From NCBI GenBank assembly GCA_942492065.1, contig CALODV010000008.1, forward strand, positions 248,001 through 312,000: a stretch of DNA of 64,000 nt, written 5' to 3'. Under the pieces are notes generated by a model, which was not told where the DNA came from, made no database searches, and saw nothing but the letters and a program-made list of their open reading frames with translations. A program made the position numbers and the translations under genes. The DNA comes from G963665815 sp942492065. GTDB taxonomy: Bacteria; Cloacimonadota; Cloacimonadia; Cloacimonadales; JAIOQZ01. Shown in pieces: positions 54,516 to 63,284 of this stretch. The first letter of the stretch is position 1. Each line of letters starts with the position of its first letter.

Positions 54516-55790
54516 ATGGAAAGAGTAGTAGCATTGATTGATATGGACGCTTTTTTTGCGTCAATCGAACAGAGAGATAATCCCTGTTTAAGGGGTAAAC
54601 CCGTCTTAATTGCAGGAACACATGCACAGAAGGGGATTGTCTCAACATGTTCATACGAGGCCCGTAAATTCGGAATCCGATCCGGAATGGCAACAATAGA
54701 AGCCAGAAAACGGTGTCCGAATGGGTATTACATATCCGGTAATCACGCAAAATATTGCTATGCATCCTCCAGAATCATTGAAATCTGCTATAGATTCACA
54801 CCTGTTGTCGAGCCTTTTTCCGTAGATGAGATGTTTCTTGATATTTCAGGCTCGCTAAAACTATTCGGATCCAAGAAGGCAATAGGGGATGGAATAAGAT
54901 CAGGGATCAGATCACTGCTGAATCTACCAAGCTCGGTAGGAATAGCTCCTAACAAGCTCTTAGCAAAACTTGCCAGTCGCTTTGCCAAGCCGGACGGTAC
55001 ATTTGTGATAGAAAAGGAAGATATCCCAGGACTTCTGGAGAATTTACCTGTCAAGGACTTGTTTGGTGTTGGTCCTAAAACTTCTGAGAAGCTTAATCTA
55101 TTAGGAATACACACGGCAGGTGAGTTAAGTCGTTTTCCTCAGCATATACTGCAACATAAATTCGGTAAAGGTGGAGTGGACCTGATTCTTAAGGCAAAAG
55201 GAATTGATAACTCCCGAGTTGATACAGTTGATGATTCCGGTGACCCTAAGTCTATTTCCAATGAAACAACTTTATACGAACCTACAGATAACAGATATCA
55301 CCTGAAAAAGATTCTGCTTGCCCTTGTTCATAAAGTGTCTTTCCGGATGAGAAAACACGGAGCGAAAGCCAGGACAATCAGATTGCGATTACGGAACGAG
55401 AATTTCGAAACTCACCAATACCATCGTACTGTAGACCGAGAAATATTTTTTGATACAGAACTCTATGAAGAAATTATCCATTTATTTGATTCTGTAAGGT
55501 TTGAACCACACAAGGTAAGATTGATCGGAGTTGGAGTTACTAAGCTGACTTATGAGAAACACCCGGAACAGCTCGAAATATTCCCGAGATACGATGTAAA
55601 AAAACAATTGACAGCAGAAACAATAGATAATCTGAAGAAGAGATTTGGCACGGAAGTAATAAATATCGGAGATAGTCGCACAGGAGACAGTTTCTCATTC
55701 AGAAAAAATAATGAAAGAGCTCTAAGCTTTGGAATGAAAAACTACATAAAAGAACAGAAAAAAGGAAATATAAATGATAAACAGACATAA
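54516..55790 (+). CDS. dinB: DNA polymerase IV (Y-family)
   Basis: 424 residues. Y-family palm and fingers: VVALIDMDAFFASIEQRDNPCLRGKPVLI, STCSYEARKFGIRSGMATIEA, EPFSVDEMFLDISGSLKLFG with the catalytic Asp and Glu, and SVGIAPNKLLAKLASRFAKPDG. The thumb has DLFGVGPKTSEKLNLLGIHTAGEL. DinB copies past damaged DNA at low fidelity. The C-terminal little-finger region is somewhat long and ends in a basic tail. No SOS-box-like palindrome is obvious upstream, and the ribosome site is weak. Downstream it overlaps the HAD gene by 17 bases. Confidence 0.95.
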   Translation: MERVVALIDMDAFFASIEQRDNPCLRGKPVLIAGTHAQKGIVSTCSYEARKFGIRSGMATIEARKRCPNGYYISGNHAKYCYASSRIIEICYRFTPVVEPFSVDEMFLDISGSLKLFGSKKAIGDGIRSGIRSLLNLPSSVGIAPNKLLAKLASRFAKPDGTFVIEKEDIPGLLENLPVKDLFGVGPKTSEKLNLLGIHTAGELSRFPQHILQHKFGKGGVDLILKAKGIDNSRVDTVDDSGDPKSISNETTLYEPTDNRYHLKKILLALVHKVSFRMRKHGAKARTIRLRLRNENFETHQYHRTVDREIFFDTELYEEIIHLFDSVRFEPHKVRLIGVGVTKLTYEKHPEQLEIFPRYDVKKQLTAETIDNLKKRFGTEVINIGDSRTGDSFSFRKNNERALSFGMKNYIKEQKKGNINDKQT

Positions 55791-56598
55791 AGCAGCTTTT
55801 TTTACTGACCTGGACGGAACAATTCTGCATTCAGGTAAAGGTTTTGATGTTAACGAATTGGAGTTTCTCAGAAAGCAGGAAAATATCCTTTTGCGCACTA
55901 TAGTAACAGGTCGATCATTGTATTCTGCAAGAAAGGTTTTGGATGATGATTTTCCGATAGATTATCTGATTTTCTCATCCGGGGCAGGTATAGTAAAGTG
56001 GAAGACAAAGGAAATAAAGCACTCAAGAGCTTTTACTAAACCGCAGATTAAAGAAGTGTACTATTTCCTCAAAACCCTGAATTTAGATTTCTGCATACAT
56101 TTTCCCATTCCTGATAACCATAAGTTCTACTACGTTAAGAACAGGGGTATTCCTGACTTCAGAAGAAGAATAAAAGTTTACTCGGAGTTTGCCGAAGAAC
56201 ACGTGGAGAAGAAGTCTTATCTCAGAAACTCCACTCAATTTCTGGTTATTCTCAATCATGATGAAGATATGCTTCTCAAAATCAGGGAAACTTTACCTGA
56301 GTATTCAATTATACGGGCGACTTCTCCTTTGGATGGGAAGAGCATGTGGATAGAGATTTTTCCTCCGGAAGTAGATAAAGGAACTGCATCAGCTCATCTC
56401 TGCGATATTCTGGAGATTGATCACAGCAGGACAATCGCATTAGGTAATGATTTCAATGATATAGCAATGCTTGACTGGGCTGAAAAAAGCTATGTTGTTG
56501 ATTCTGCTCCAGATATCCTGAGAAAAAAATACAACTCTGTAAAAACTCTGAATGCCGTAGAAAACTCAGTTCTGGAATCAGGTTTTAGTTTAGACTAA
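55774..56598 (+). CDS. HAD-superfamily phosphatase (Cof/sucrose-phosphatase-like, subfamily IIB)
   Basis: 274 residues; the start overlaps dinB by 17 bases, AAGGA lies eight bases upstream. HAD motifs: I, FFTDLDGTIL with the nucleophile Asp; II, IVTGRSL; III, Lys in FPPEVDKGTA; IV, ALGNDFNDIAMLDWA. The cap domain between motifs II and III (about 80-190) is the IIB type that sets substrate choice. Members dephosphorylate sugar phosphates, FMN or other small phosphates. The specific substrate cannot be read from sequence; no sugar-synthesis gene is adjacent. Confidence 0.9.
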   Translation: MINRHKAAFFTDLDGTILHSGKGFDVNELEFLRKQENILLRTIVTGRSLYSARKVLDDDFPIDYLIFSSGAGIVKWKTKEIKHSRAFTKPQIKEVYYFLKTLNLDFCIHFPIPDNHKFYYVKNRGIPDFRRRIKVYSEFAEEHVEKKSYLRNSTQFLVILNHDEDMLLKIRETLPEYSIIRATSPLDGKSMWIEIFPPEVDKGTASAHLCDILEIDHSRTIALGNDFNDIAMLDWAEKSYVVDSAPDILRKKYNSVKTLNAVENSVLESGFSLD

Positions 56599-56602
56599 GT
56601 GC

Positions 56603-58060
56603 TTATTTTTCGAAGTCACTCTCATCTACATAGTCAGGGAAGTATCTTTTAGCACAATCAGGGCATATTCCATGACTGAAAGAAGCGTCTGAATGTTCCT
56701 GAATATATGACTCAAGAGCTTTCCAGTATCCACTGTCATCACGGATCTTTTTGCAATGCGAACAGATAGGTACTATTCCCTGAAGTGTCCTTATTTCTGC
56801 CAAAGCTTTTTGCAGATCATTTATAAGATTTTCTTTTTCCTGCTCGATAGTTTTCCTGTCAGATATATCTTTGATAACCCAGAGAACTCCCTTGTCCAGA
56901 TTTGCCGGTACTGATTTATCCAGGGCTTGACCTGAAACTGAACACCATACTTCAGAGCCATCTTTTCTTCTCAGTTTATAGTCAACTTCTTGAACCTTAT
57001 GATAAGTTAAGGAGTAATAGAATTTTTTGCCAAACTCTACGTAATTTTCGTGGGATACATGGAATTTCTCCACAGATTTGCCCTTCATCTCTTCAGGATT
57101 ATCATAACCCAGTATTCGGGCTGTCTGCAAGTTTGATCTGTAAATATATCTTCCACCGAGGAGCATGACAATCCCTACCATTGTATTACTGAAGATTGAC
57201 TCCAGTTCATCATGAGCTTTTTTTAATCTGAGTTCAGTTTCTTTCCTATCTGTTATATCTTCAAAAACCCAGACAACTCCTTTGGAGAGATCAGGAGGAT
57301 CATTCTGGTCAACAATTCTTCCACTGGCACTGACCCAAATAGGAGTGCTATCTTTTTTTACAAACTTCATATCCATTTTAACAGGTTTTCTTTCAATCAG
57401 AGATGTTTTGTAGTATTCACCAATCTTTTTGAAGCTGCTCTCAGAGTAATGAAACTCCTGGATGCTTTTACCTACCATTTCATCTGCATTATTGCAACCA
57501 AAGATACGTACAGTTTCTTCATTGACTTTTCTAATAATTCTGTCACCATCTATAAAAGCTATTCCTGCACCGCTATTAAGGAAAATAGAATCAAACTCCT
57601 GAGTTTTTTCAGCTATTTTTTTATTCAGGTCTGCCATTTTGGACATATCTCTGATTGTTGTAATTCTGATTTTCTTTCCACATATATTGAAGAAATCACC
57701 TTGAATGATGATTGGTATGGATGTTTTATCTTTTTTTATCAGCTTTGCTTCAAGAGGTTCTGCATGATCTGATAATCCTCTTTTCTTAAGCGCTTCGTAA
57801 TACTCAGGATCTACTGAAGCAAGACCACTTATTCCGATTACATCTTCGCGTTTATAGCCCAGCATATCCAGCAAGTGCTGATTGACATCGATGATATCCA
57901 TTTTTTCATCCATTACAACAATAGCTTCAGTTGCAGAGTCTTCAAGGATACGAGCTTTCTGCTTGAAAAGTAAGGCTTCCTGATATTTTGTATTGAGGTC
58001 TTCCAGCTGTTGTTCCAGTTGATTTATTTTTTGAATGAGTTTCTTTTCTTTATCTGTCAT
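56603..58060 (-). CDS. Three-PAS signalling protein with Cys-rich C-terminal module
   Basis: 485 residues, cytosolic. A coiled coil (1-40) precedes PAS domains at about 45-155 (EAIVVMDEKMDIIDVNQHLLDMLGYKRED), 165-285 (AGIAFIDGDRIIRKVNEETVRIFG) and 290-410 (GIVMLLGGRYIYRSNLQTARILGYDN). The latter two are close relatives of each other and each ends in a WVFEDITDRK/WVIKDISDRK PAC motif. The protein has no kinase or output domain. It ends in a Cys-rich block, GIVPICSHCKKIRDDSGYWKALESYIQEHSDASFSHGICPDCAKRYFPD, a recurring zinc-site tail of PAS proteins in Geobacter-like and FCB genomes. How it signals is unknown. Confidence 0.88.
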   Translation of the reverse strand: MTDKEKKLIQKINQLEQQLEDLNTKYQEALLFKQKARILEDSATEAIVVMDEKMDIIDVNQHLLDMLGYKREDVIGISGLASVDPEYYEALKKRGLSDHAEPLEAKLIKKDKTSIPIIIQGDFFNICGKKIRITTIRDMSKMADLNKKIAEKTQEFDSIFLNSGAGIAFIDGDRIIRKVNEETVRIFGCNNADEMVGKSIQEFHYSESSFKKIGEYYKTSLIERKPVKMDMKFVKKDSTPIWVSASGRIVDQNDPPDLSKGVVWVFEDITDRKETELRLKKAHDELESIFSNTMVGIVMLLGGRYIYRSNLQTARILGYDNPEEMKGKSVEKFHVSHENYVEFGKKFYYSLTYHKVQEVDYKLRRKDGSEVWCSVSGQALDKSVPANLDKGVLWVIKDISDRKTIEQEKENLINDLQKALAEIRTLQGIVPICSHCKKIRDDSGYWKALESYIQEHSDASFSHGICPDCAKRYFPDYVDESDFEK

Positions 58061-58226
58061 TATTAATATTCCTGTAGATATTATTCGAGATAATAATAAT
58101 ATTATAAGTGAATGAGCTAAACAATCAACAATAATATTCAGTTTTTTGATATAACTTCATTGGATTGATATCCGAAAACTTGACAGGGTTCAATATGGAA
58201 TAAAACTATAGCTTAGGAGATACGAC

Positions 58227-58655
58227 ATGAAAAACATATTGCTGCTATTATTAGTCGTTTTTACAAGCGCTTTGATCGCTAATGATTTTGAATTATTAGT
58301 GGAACTATATCATGATCTTGACGGAGACGGTAATAAAGAACTACTGGAAATATATAAACATGAATATTATCCTGGTGATTTTGAGTTCAAATTTTGCATT
58401 GCCGCAGTGAATGATACAATTTCATGGGAAGCTCAGGATTTCTGGAGCGACACTGATATTGAAGCAATCATGTCTGACCCAGCAGAAAGTGATGAGCTTA
58501 TTCGGATAATAGAATACAAAAAGGATGAGTTTGCCTTTTATATTAAAGAACATGTTTATGATGGCGGTGTAGAACTTAACCAGAGCAGATTGTCAAGAGT
58601 GTTGATTTGGTATGGGTCAGCAACAGTACCTGAACCTGCTGGTTGTACTCCCTGA
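58227..58655 (+). CDS. Secreted small protein, unknown function; 3' end overlaps an antisense remnant
   Basis: 142 residues with a clear signal peptide (1-18, LLLLLVVFTSALIA) and a GGAG ribosome site. The mature part opens NDFELLVELYHDLDGDGNKELLEIYK with an EF-hand-like or VCBS-style DxDGDG calcium loop, then WEAQDFWSDTDIEAIM. I do not recognise the family. The last 30 residues or so (ELNQSRLSRVLIWYGSATVPEPAGCTP) are encoded opposite a convincing adhesin N-terminus, so the gene's original end was probably lost and replaced by read-through into foreign sequence. A real domain up to about residue 110 is likely; the C-terminus may be artefactual. Confidence 0.65.
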   Translation: MKNILLLLLVVFTSALIANDFELLVELYHDLDGDGNKELLEIYKHEYYPGDFEFKFCIAAVNDTISWEAQDFWSDTDIEAIMSDPAESDELIRIIEYKKDEFAFYIKEHVYDGGVELNQSRLSRVLIWYGSATVPEPAGCTP

Positions 58656-58708
58656 GCATAAATGCTAAAGGCAGCAAAGCAGAAAACTAAACATAGTACT
58701 TTTTTCAT
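58556..58708 (-). pseudogene. Remnant of a secreted adhesin (N-terminus only)
   Basis: A 50-codon frame on the minus strand with a strong start (AGGGAG before the ATG at 58708) reads a signal peptide KKVLCLVFCFAAFSIYAQ and then GVQPAGSGTVADPYQINTLDNLLWLSS before stopping. The GSGT-x-DPYQI-TLDNLLWLS segment is the hallmark first block of FCB GLUG/Ig-repeat adhesins hundreds of residues long. Everything downstream is missing and replaced by the antisense of the plus-strand gene, so this is a breakpoint scar. Confidence 0.75.
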
Positions 58709-58796
58709 AATAAGACTCCCTCAAATATTGATCGTAAATTGTTATTGTAAAAAGCATTCCGAAAATAATTAGAAACAGTTTGAGATTCCATAATAT

Positions 58797-58818
58797 AAAA
58801 AAAGCCCCATCGGGGCTT
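58797..58818 (-). terminator. Rho-independent terminator of the second C25 protease gene
   Basis: On the minus strand AAGCCCC (58818-58812) pairs with GGGGCTT (58808-58802) around a three-base loop, followed by seven T. It lies 28 bases after the stop. Confidence 0.92.
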
Positions 58819-58845
58819 ATGTGCGGATTTAGGAAGGAAGTGCGG

Positions 58846-61290
58846 CTACTTCATCATTATCATTTTTCCGATTATTGATTTATTATCAGTCGTTAACTTA
58901 TAGAAGTATAGACCGCTACCTACTTTTTTACTGCTGCTGTCCGTTCCGTTCCAGATTATACTATGCGTTCCTGAATCAAAGCTGTCATTAACCAGTGTTT
59001 TTACTCTTTGACCTTTAATATTGTAAACGCTTAATTCAACATCAGTTTTATCATCAGGAAGTTTGAAACTTATTGTTGTTTCGGGATTGAATGGGTTTGG
59101 ATAATTCGTCATGCTCAAAGCTTCTCTATTGTTAACATTATTTTCATCAGAATCCGTTGTTCCGTTTAACTTACTCCAGTGCCAGGCTTCTTTATAATCG
59201 GGTGATTCAAGTCGTGAAAGAACGAGTAGCTCTGAGTCTGAACAGTTGAAAGCAAAGTTGCTGTTTATATTCTCCTGTTCAGAGATTGAAACTATATCTG
59301 ACAGATATTCTTCTCCCTGGAATTCCACCATTTCAAGTTTGTAGGCTCTCAGATCATAAAAATCAGCACTAAATACTGAATAAGATGGATTGACAGCACC
59401 GGAGTATGCTTTGTATTGATAAAACTCTTCAACTCCCTGAAATCCGTCGAGTTCAATCTGTGGAACAGAATTGGAGTATACTGCTGCAGGTGCTTGCGGC
59501 AAGAGCATTCCAGAGTTTGCAAGGCAGACAAATCTTACATAAGCAGATTCGTTATAAAAAGATGCTGATAAATCGTTGTTCAGCAGGAAATCTTCCCTTG
59601 CACTCCTGGCGAGAGAACCAAAAGTAGGATTTGGAGTCATTCTGTATCCATTTATAAAACTGTACAGCATAGAGTAGATATCTGTTGTTCCGGTATATTG
59701 CAGATTTCCACCGTTGTAATCGAACAGTGCATCTCCACCGTTAGTTCTGGAACCTCCAACGTATGCAATTCCTGCTCCAGCTGATTTGATTACACTTTCG
59801 GAAAATGACATTCCATTCCATTCCCCCGGGTAAATTGCAGTGTCGAAAGCACCATTCATACAGGCAACACTTAGTATAACCGGAAGTTCATCTTTTTGCG
59901 GTAGTGCCAGAATATCTGATACAGATAGATATGTTTCATCATCAAAGCAGAATGCATCTCCAGAACCGTGATTAATCTGTAAATGAAGCAGAAAATTATT
60001 ATTCTGAAGATGTTGAAGGATGTCCGATCTGGAAAGATTACCTCTGGAATGATAGAATTTTTCTATGTTGTATCCAGACAGCAGTTCATCACTGATAATT
60101 TGATTGCACATTAATTCTCCAATCACGAAAGGAGACAGGAATGCCGGTCCTCCTCCAACAGAGGCATTATTTGTCCAAGTCGAATTCCAGGAGCTATGCC
60201 AGTTCATCATTTTGTGGTAGTAGGCAGAGAATTCTGCTTCTGTACTGACAGGAATTCTTGCCAGAGAGTAGTTTTCCACCCAGTCAAAATCAGGAGATGA
60301 ATAAAATATATCAGAAGGAATCCAGGCATTATAAGAATCCTCTTCCATTTCAATATCATTGAAGTAAAAGTAATATGAAGGGGGAACTGCTTCTCCGCTT
60401 CCTGCAATTGTAATGTATTGCAGATTAGGATGTGCCTGAGTGTCTCTAAGGTATGCGACGATTTTTCTTGCATCTTCATACTGGTAGTTCACGATATTAG
60501 TATTTGTGTCTGTGGCATAACCTGAGTTTGTTGGTTCAGAAACAGGGGAGTAGTCCGCAGAAATCTCATCTATGGTTACAGTTGAAGTACTGACTCCCAG
60601 ACTTGTATTGAAAGCTGCCATTGAATCTGCTACAGTTTCCCAGGCTGCCGGAACTATAATGATATGCTCATCATTTACTGGATTGATACTTCTATCATTA
60701 TTCTCAGCTTGTATCTGCTGACCATAAATGTTGAGAGTATAATCTTTTAACTGGTATATCTCTCTTGTAGCAGGATTCCACTGGAGGGGTAAAATCTGCA
60801 GATATACAATTGTTCTGCTTCCGTCAAAACCGCTATTATATGAAACCCATTTTCCCGGATAAAATGAGTCCGAGTTTACTACAGTTCTATCTGCTGCATT
60901 ATAATCTTTATGCCATTTGTGTTTTTTACTGTGTCTCCTGACATTTTTAGCAGTATATCCTGAAACATAATTACCTGATTCAATATTTATACCTGATATT
61001 TCGAAATGTCCATCCAGTTCAATTTTCATTGCTCTTTTAGCCAGCATCGGAGATCCTGATTCCGAATATACGTCTGTGTTTTTCATTTTAATTACAGACA
61101 TGGATTCAAGCAAAAATTCATCTGCATCTTCATTAAAACAATCTGAAAAACTATAAACACATTCACCACGTTCAGCTGGCTGCACTATACTGCATCCAGC
61201 AATTGATTTTTTTGGGGAAAAGCAGATTTCTGCAGCAGAAAGAATCTGCATCGCAATTATTGCGAGAATAAAAACTAAAAACTTTTTCAT
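58846..61290 (-). CDS. Second gingipain-like C25 cysteine peptidase with type IX sorting domain
   Basis: 814 residues, signal peptide 1-19. A propeptide (to about 205, ending INPVNDEHIIIVPAAWE) is followed by a C25 domain with catalytic His441 in INHGSGDAF and Cys477 in SVACMNGAFD. The last 85 residues, from MTNYPNPFNPETTISFKL, are a T9SS type A sorting domain ending IGKMIMMK. Compared with the 1201-residue paralogue it lacks the FG-GAP propeller. Both share near-identical sorting motifs, so they use the same secretion system. Monocistronic; the strong terminator lies just past its stop. Confidence 0.94.
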   Translation of the reverse strand: MKKFLVFILAIIAMQILSAAEICFSPKKSIAGCSIVQPAERGECVYSFSDCFNEDADEFLLESMSVIKMKNTDVYSESGSPMLAKRAMKIELDGHFEISGINIESGNYVSGYTAKNVRRHSKKHKWHKDYNAADRTVVNSDSFYPGKWVSYNSGFDGSRTIVYLQILPLQWNPATREIYQLKDYTLNIYGQQIQAENNDRSINPVNDEHIIIVPAAWETVADSMAAFNTSLGVSTSTVTIDEISADYSPVSEPTNSGYATDTNTNIVNYQYEDARKIVAYLRDTQAHPNLQYITIAGSGEAVPPSYYFYFNDIEMEEDSYNAWIPSDIFYSSPDFDWVENYSLARIPVSTEAEFSAYYHKMMNWHSSWNSTWTNNASVGGGPAFLSPFVIGELMCNQIISDELLSGYNIEKFYHSRGNLSRSDILQHLQNNNFLLHLQINHGSGDAFCFDDETYLSVSDILALPQKDELPVILSVACMNGAFDTAIYPGEWNGMSFSESVIKSAGAGIAYVGGSRTNGGDALFDYNGGNLQYTGTTDIYSMLYSFINGYRMTPNPTFGSLARSAREDFLLNNDLSASFYNESAYVRFVCLANSGMLLPQAPAAVYSNSVPQIELDGFQGVEEFYQYKAYSGAVNPSYSVFSADFYDLRAYKLEMVEFQGEEYLSDIVSISEQENINSNFAFNCSDSELLVLSRLESPDYKEAWHWSKLNGTTDSDENNVNNREALSMTNYPNPFNPETTISFKLPDDKTDVELSVYNIKGQRVKTLVNDSFDSGTHSIIWNGTDSSSKKVGSGLYFYKLTTDNKSIIGKMIMMK

Positions 61291-61403
61291 TAGTCGCTCC
61301 TTTTGTTTTGGTTTACGATTACATCTTACTCAGATTTTAAGAATTGTTAATCTGAAACAAGGGAGCTGCTGAAGTTGATGCATGGATTGCAGTATCTGAG
61401 ATG

Positions 61404-61466
61404 TGAAATGCATAAAATCTTTCTTGGGATGAGAAATCTTAGAGAATCGGGATATTTTGCATTTCA
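61404..61466. promoter_or_regulatory. Spaced inverted repeat upstream of the LytS-like kinase
   Basis: TGAAATGCA (61404-61412) and TGCATTTCA (61458-61466) are perfect inverted copies 45 bases apart, with extended partial similarity on the inner side (AAAAT/ATTTT). They lie 78-141 bases before the kinase start and could be an operator or autoregulatory site. No function is proven. Confidence 0.35.
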
Positions 61467-61544
61467 GACTAAGAATTGTGCAAGTCAGATAAAAATCATT
61501 GCAAAAAAATATATGATGTTGTAAAAGCTATCCCAAGAGGTAAA

Positions 61545-63272
61545 ATGAAAAAAATACAGATATTACTTATGCTATTAATAACAATGGCTGTTGGATATGC
61601 AGAAACCGGTTTCTTCGATCTTACTGAGCATAATGTATGCCTCAGAATTGATGGAAAGTCATATGGTTTATATGAATACGATATCATGCCATTTTCAGTT
61701 GTTGACACAGTTGTTTTCAGAGTGAGTTTACCTAAAAGTGCGGAATCAGGAGATTTTCTTTATCTGGAATCTGAATATGTTGAGTTCAAAGTAGCTGATT
61801 CAGGCTCAATACTATATCGATATATCCCGGATAAAGGTTTCCATAAGATCAGTCATGTTATTTCTCTCCCTGAGGAAACAAACGGCTGGCTGGATGTTAC
61901 ATATTACTATAATCATAAATATCTTGAGTTCCCTCTCACAAAAGTAGTATTCGTTGAAAAGGAATATATTAGCGACTTCATGAATGATCACTCTGATCGA
62001 ATTGCCAGAGGACACTTCTCCAATCTGTTCGGTTTTACTTTCCTTTTTTTCTCGGTGTTCTGTTTGATTCTGTATGCTAAAATTAAAACCTCCAGAGCAT
62101 TGATTCTTAGTTTTGCTTTTTTTGCATTTGTAGAAAGCCTGACTCAGCTTGAGTATCTTTTTTTTTATAGATTGCTTTCCATGCATCCTTTCTTGAATCT
62201 TCATCTGAGTATGACATTTACGGATTTACATAATATTGCTGTACTGATTATGGTGAATCAGATTTTTGCTGAAGGAAGAAACAGGTTAATCAAGTATGTA
62301 ATTGTCTATCAGGTTCTTCATATTTTATACTTGAATCTTTGGGTGGTCTGGAATCCTGTAGATTTGCCGTATATCGTGCTTATGTTTTCTAACCAGTTTT
62401 TAGTAACTTTGTCAGTATTGTTTTTGATCATTGTAAAACGAAAGAAAGTCTATCCTAGCTCAGCTTTCTTCATTGGGCTTGCACATATAATATTGCCAGC
62501 GTTAGTCGTATTTATCGAGAAACCGGGCTATGATGACGTTTTTAGAATGCTTTATCTGTTAGTTTCATCTACAATTATATTCCTGTTTATCCATGTTATT
62601 ATTGAGAAATACAAAAGAGACAGAGAGCTTTTGCAGATCAAAACAATGGACCTTGAAGAAAAGGACAGGCAGTTCCTTATTCTGGAGAGGGACAAGTTAC
62701 AGTCTCAGGTTAATTTTCTGAAAACCCAGATGAACCCACATTTCCTGTTTAACTCACTGGCAACTTTAACTTCACTGATTGATGAAGATCAGGAGAAAGC
62801 TGTGACTTATGTTGAACAACTATCGATTATATTCCGGTATGTTTTGCAGGCCGCAAAGACTGATCTTGTTACATTGACCAGAGAGCTCGATTTCCTGGAA
62901 TCATATGTCTACCTGCTTAGCATAAAATATAATGATAATCTGTCATTGAAAACAGATATTGAACCAAGTTATCGAAGCTATAGGGTTCCGCCTTTAACAC
63001 TGCAATTACTTGTGGAGAATGCCGTAAAGCATAATATCATAGAGAGTTCTTCTCCTATGGAAATTCACATATTTATTGATGAAGATAACATGATAAATGT
63101 TATGCATAAACTTAATTCACCCAAGAAAGTAGATTTCCGGAGAATGAAAAACTCTACCGGTATTGGTCTGGATAACCTGAAGAAACTTTACAGCAGTGTC
63201 TCAGATATGGAGCCGGAATACATAAAAACCGAGAAAGAATACATTGTCAGGCTGCCTGTAATAACCGAATAG
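61545..63272 (+). CDS. LytS-type sensor histidine kinase with 7TMR-DISM sensor module
   Basis: 575 residues from the ATG at 61545 with AGAGG four bases upstream; an earlier ATG at 61476 lacks a good site. Signal peptide 1-19, an extracytoplasmic beta-rich domain to about 165 (7TMR-DISMED2-like), then seven membrane helices (for example NLFGFTFLFFSVFCLILYA, VLFLIIVKR, MLYLLVSSTIIFLFIHVIIEKY). The kinase core is the LytS kind: LKTQMNPHFLFNSLATLTSLID with His, LQLLVENAVKHNI (N box) and NSTGIGLDNLKKLY. LytS/LytTR systems control surface and polymer functions. The regulator follows after 12 bases. Confidence 0.92.
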   Translation: MKKIQILLMLLITMAVGYAETGFFDLTEHNVCLRIDGKSYGLYEYDIMPFSVVDTVVFRVSLPKSAESGDFLYLESEYVEFKVADSGSILYRYIPDKGFHKISHVISLPEETNGWLDVTYYYNHKYLEFPLTKVVFVEKEYISDFMNDHSDRIARGHFSNLFGFTFLFFSVFCLILYAKIKTSRALILSFAFFAFVESLTQLEYLFFYRLLSMHPFLNLHLSMTFTDLHNIAVLIMVNQIFAEGRNRLIKYVIVYQVLHILYLNLWVVWNPVDLPYIVLMFSNQFLVTLSVLFLIIVKRKKVYPSSAFFIGLAHIILPALVVFIEKPGYDDVFRMLYLLVSSTIIFLFIHVIIEKYKRDRELLQIKTMDLEEKDRQFLILERDKLQSQVNFLKTQMNPHFLFNSLATLTSLIDEDQEKAVTYVEQLSIIFRYVLQAAKTDLVTLTRELDFLESYVYLLSIKYNDNLSLKTDIEPSYRSYRVPPLTLQLLVENAVKHNIIESSSPMEIHIFIDEDNMINVMHKLNSPKKVDFRRMKNSTGIGLDNLKKLYSSVSDMEPEYIKTEKEYIVRLPVITE

Positions 63273-63284
63273 AAGGATGACTAA

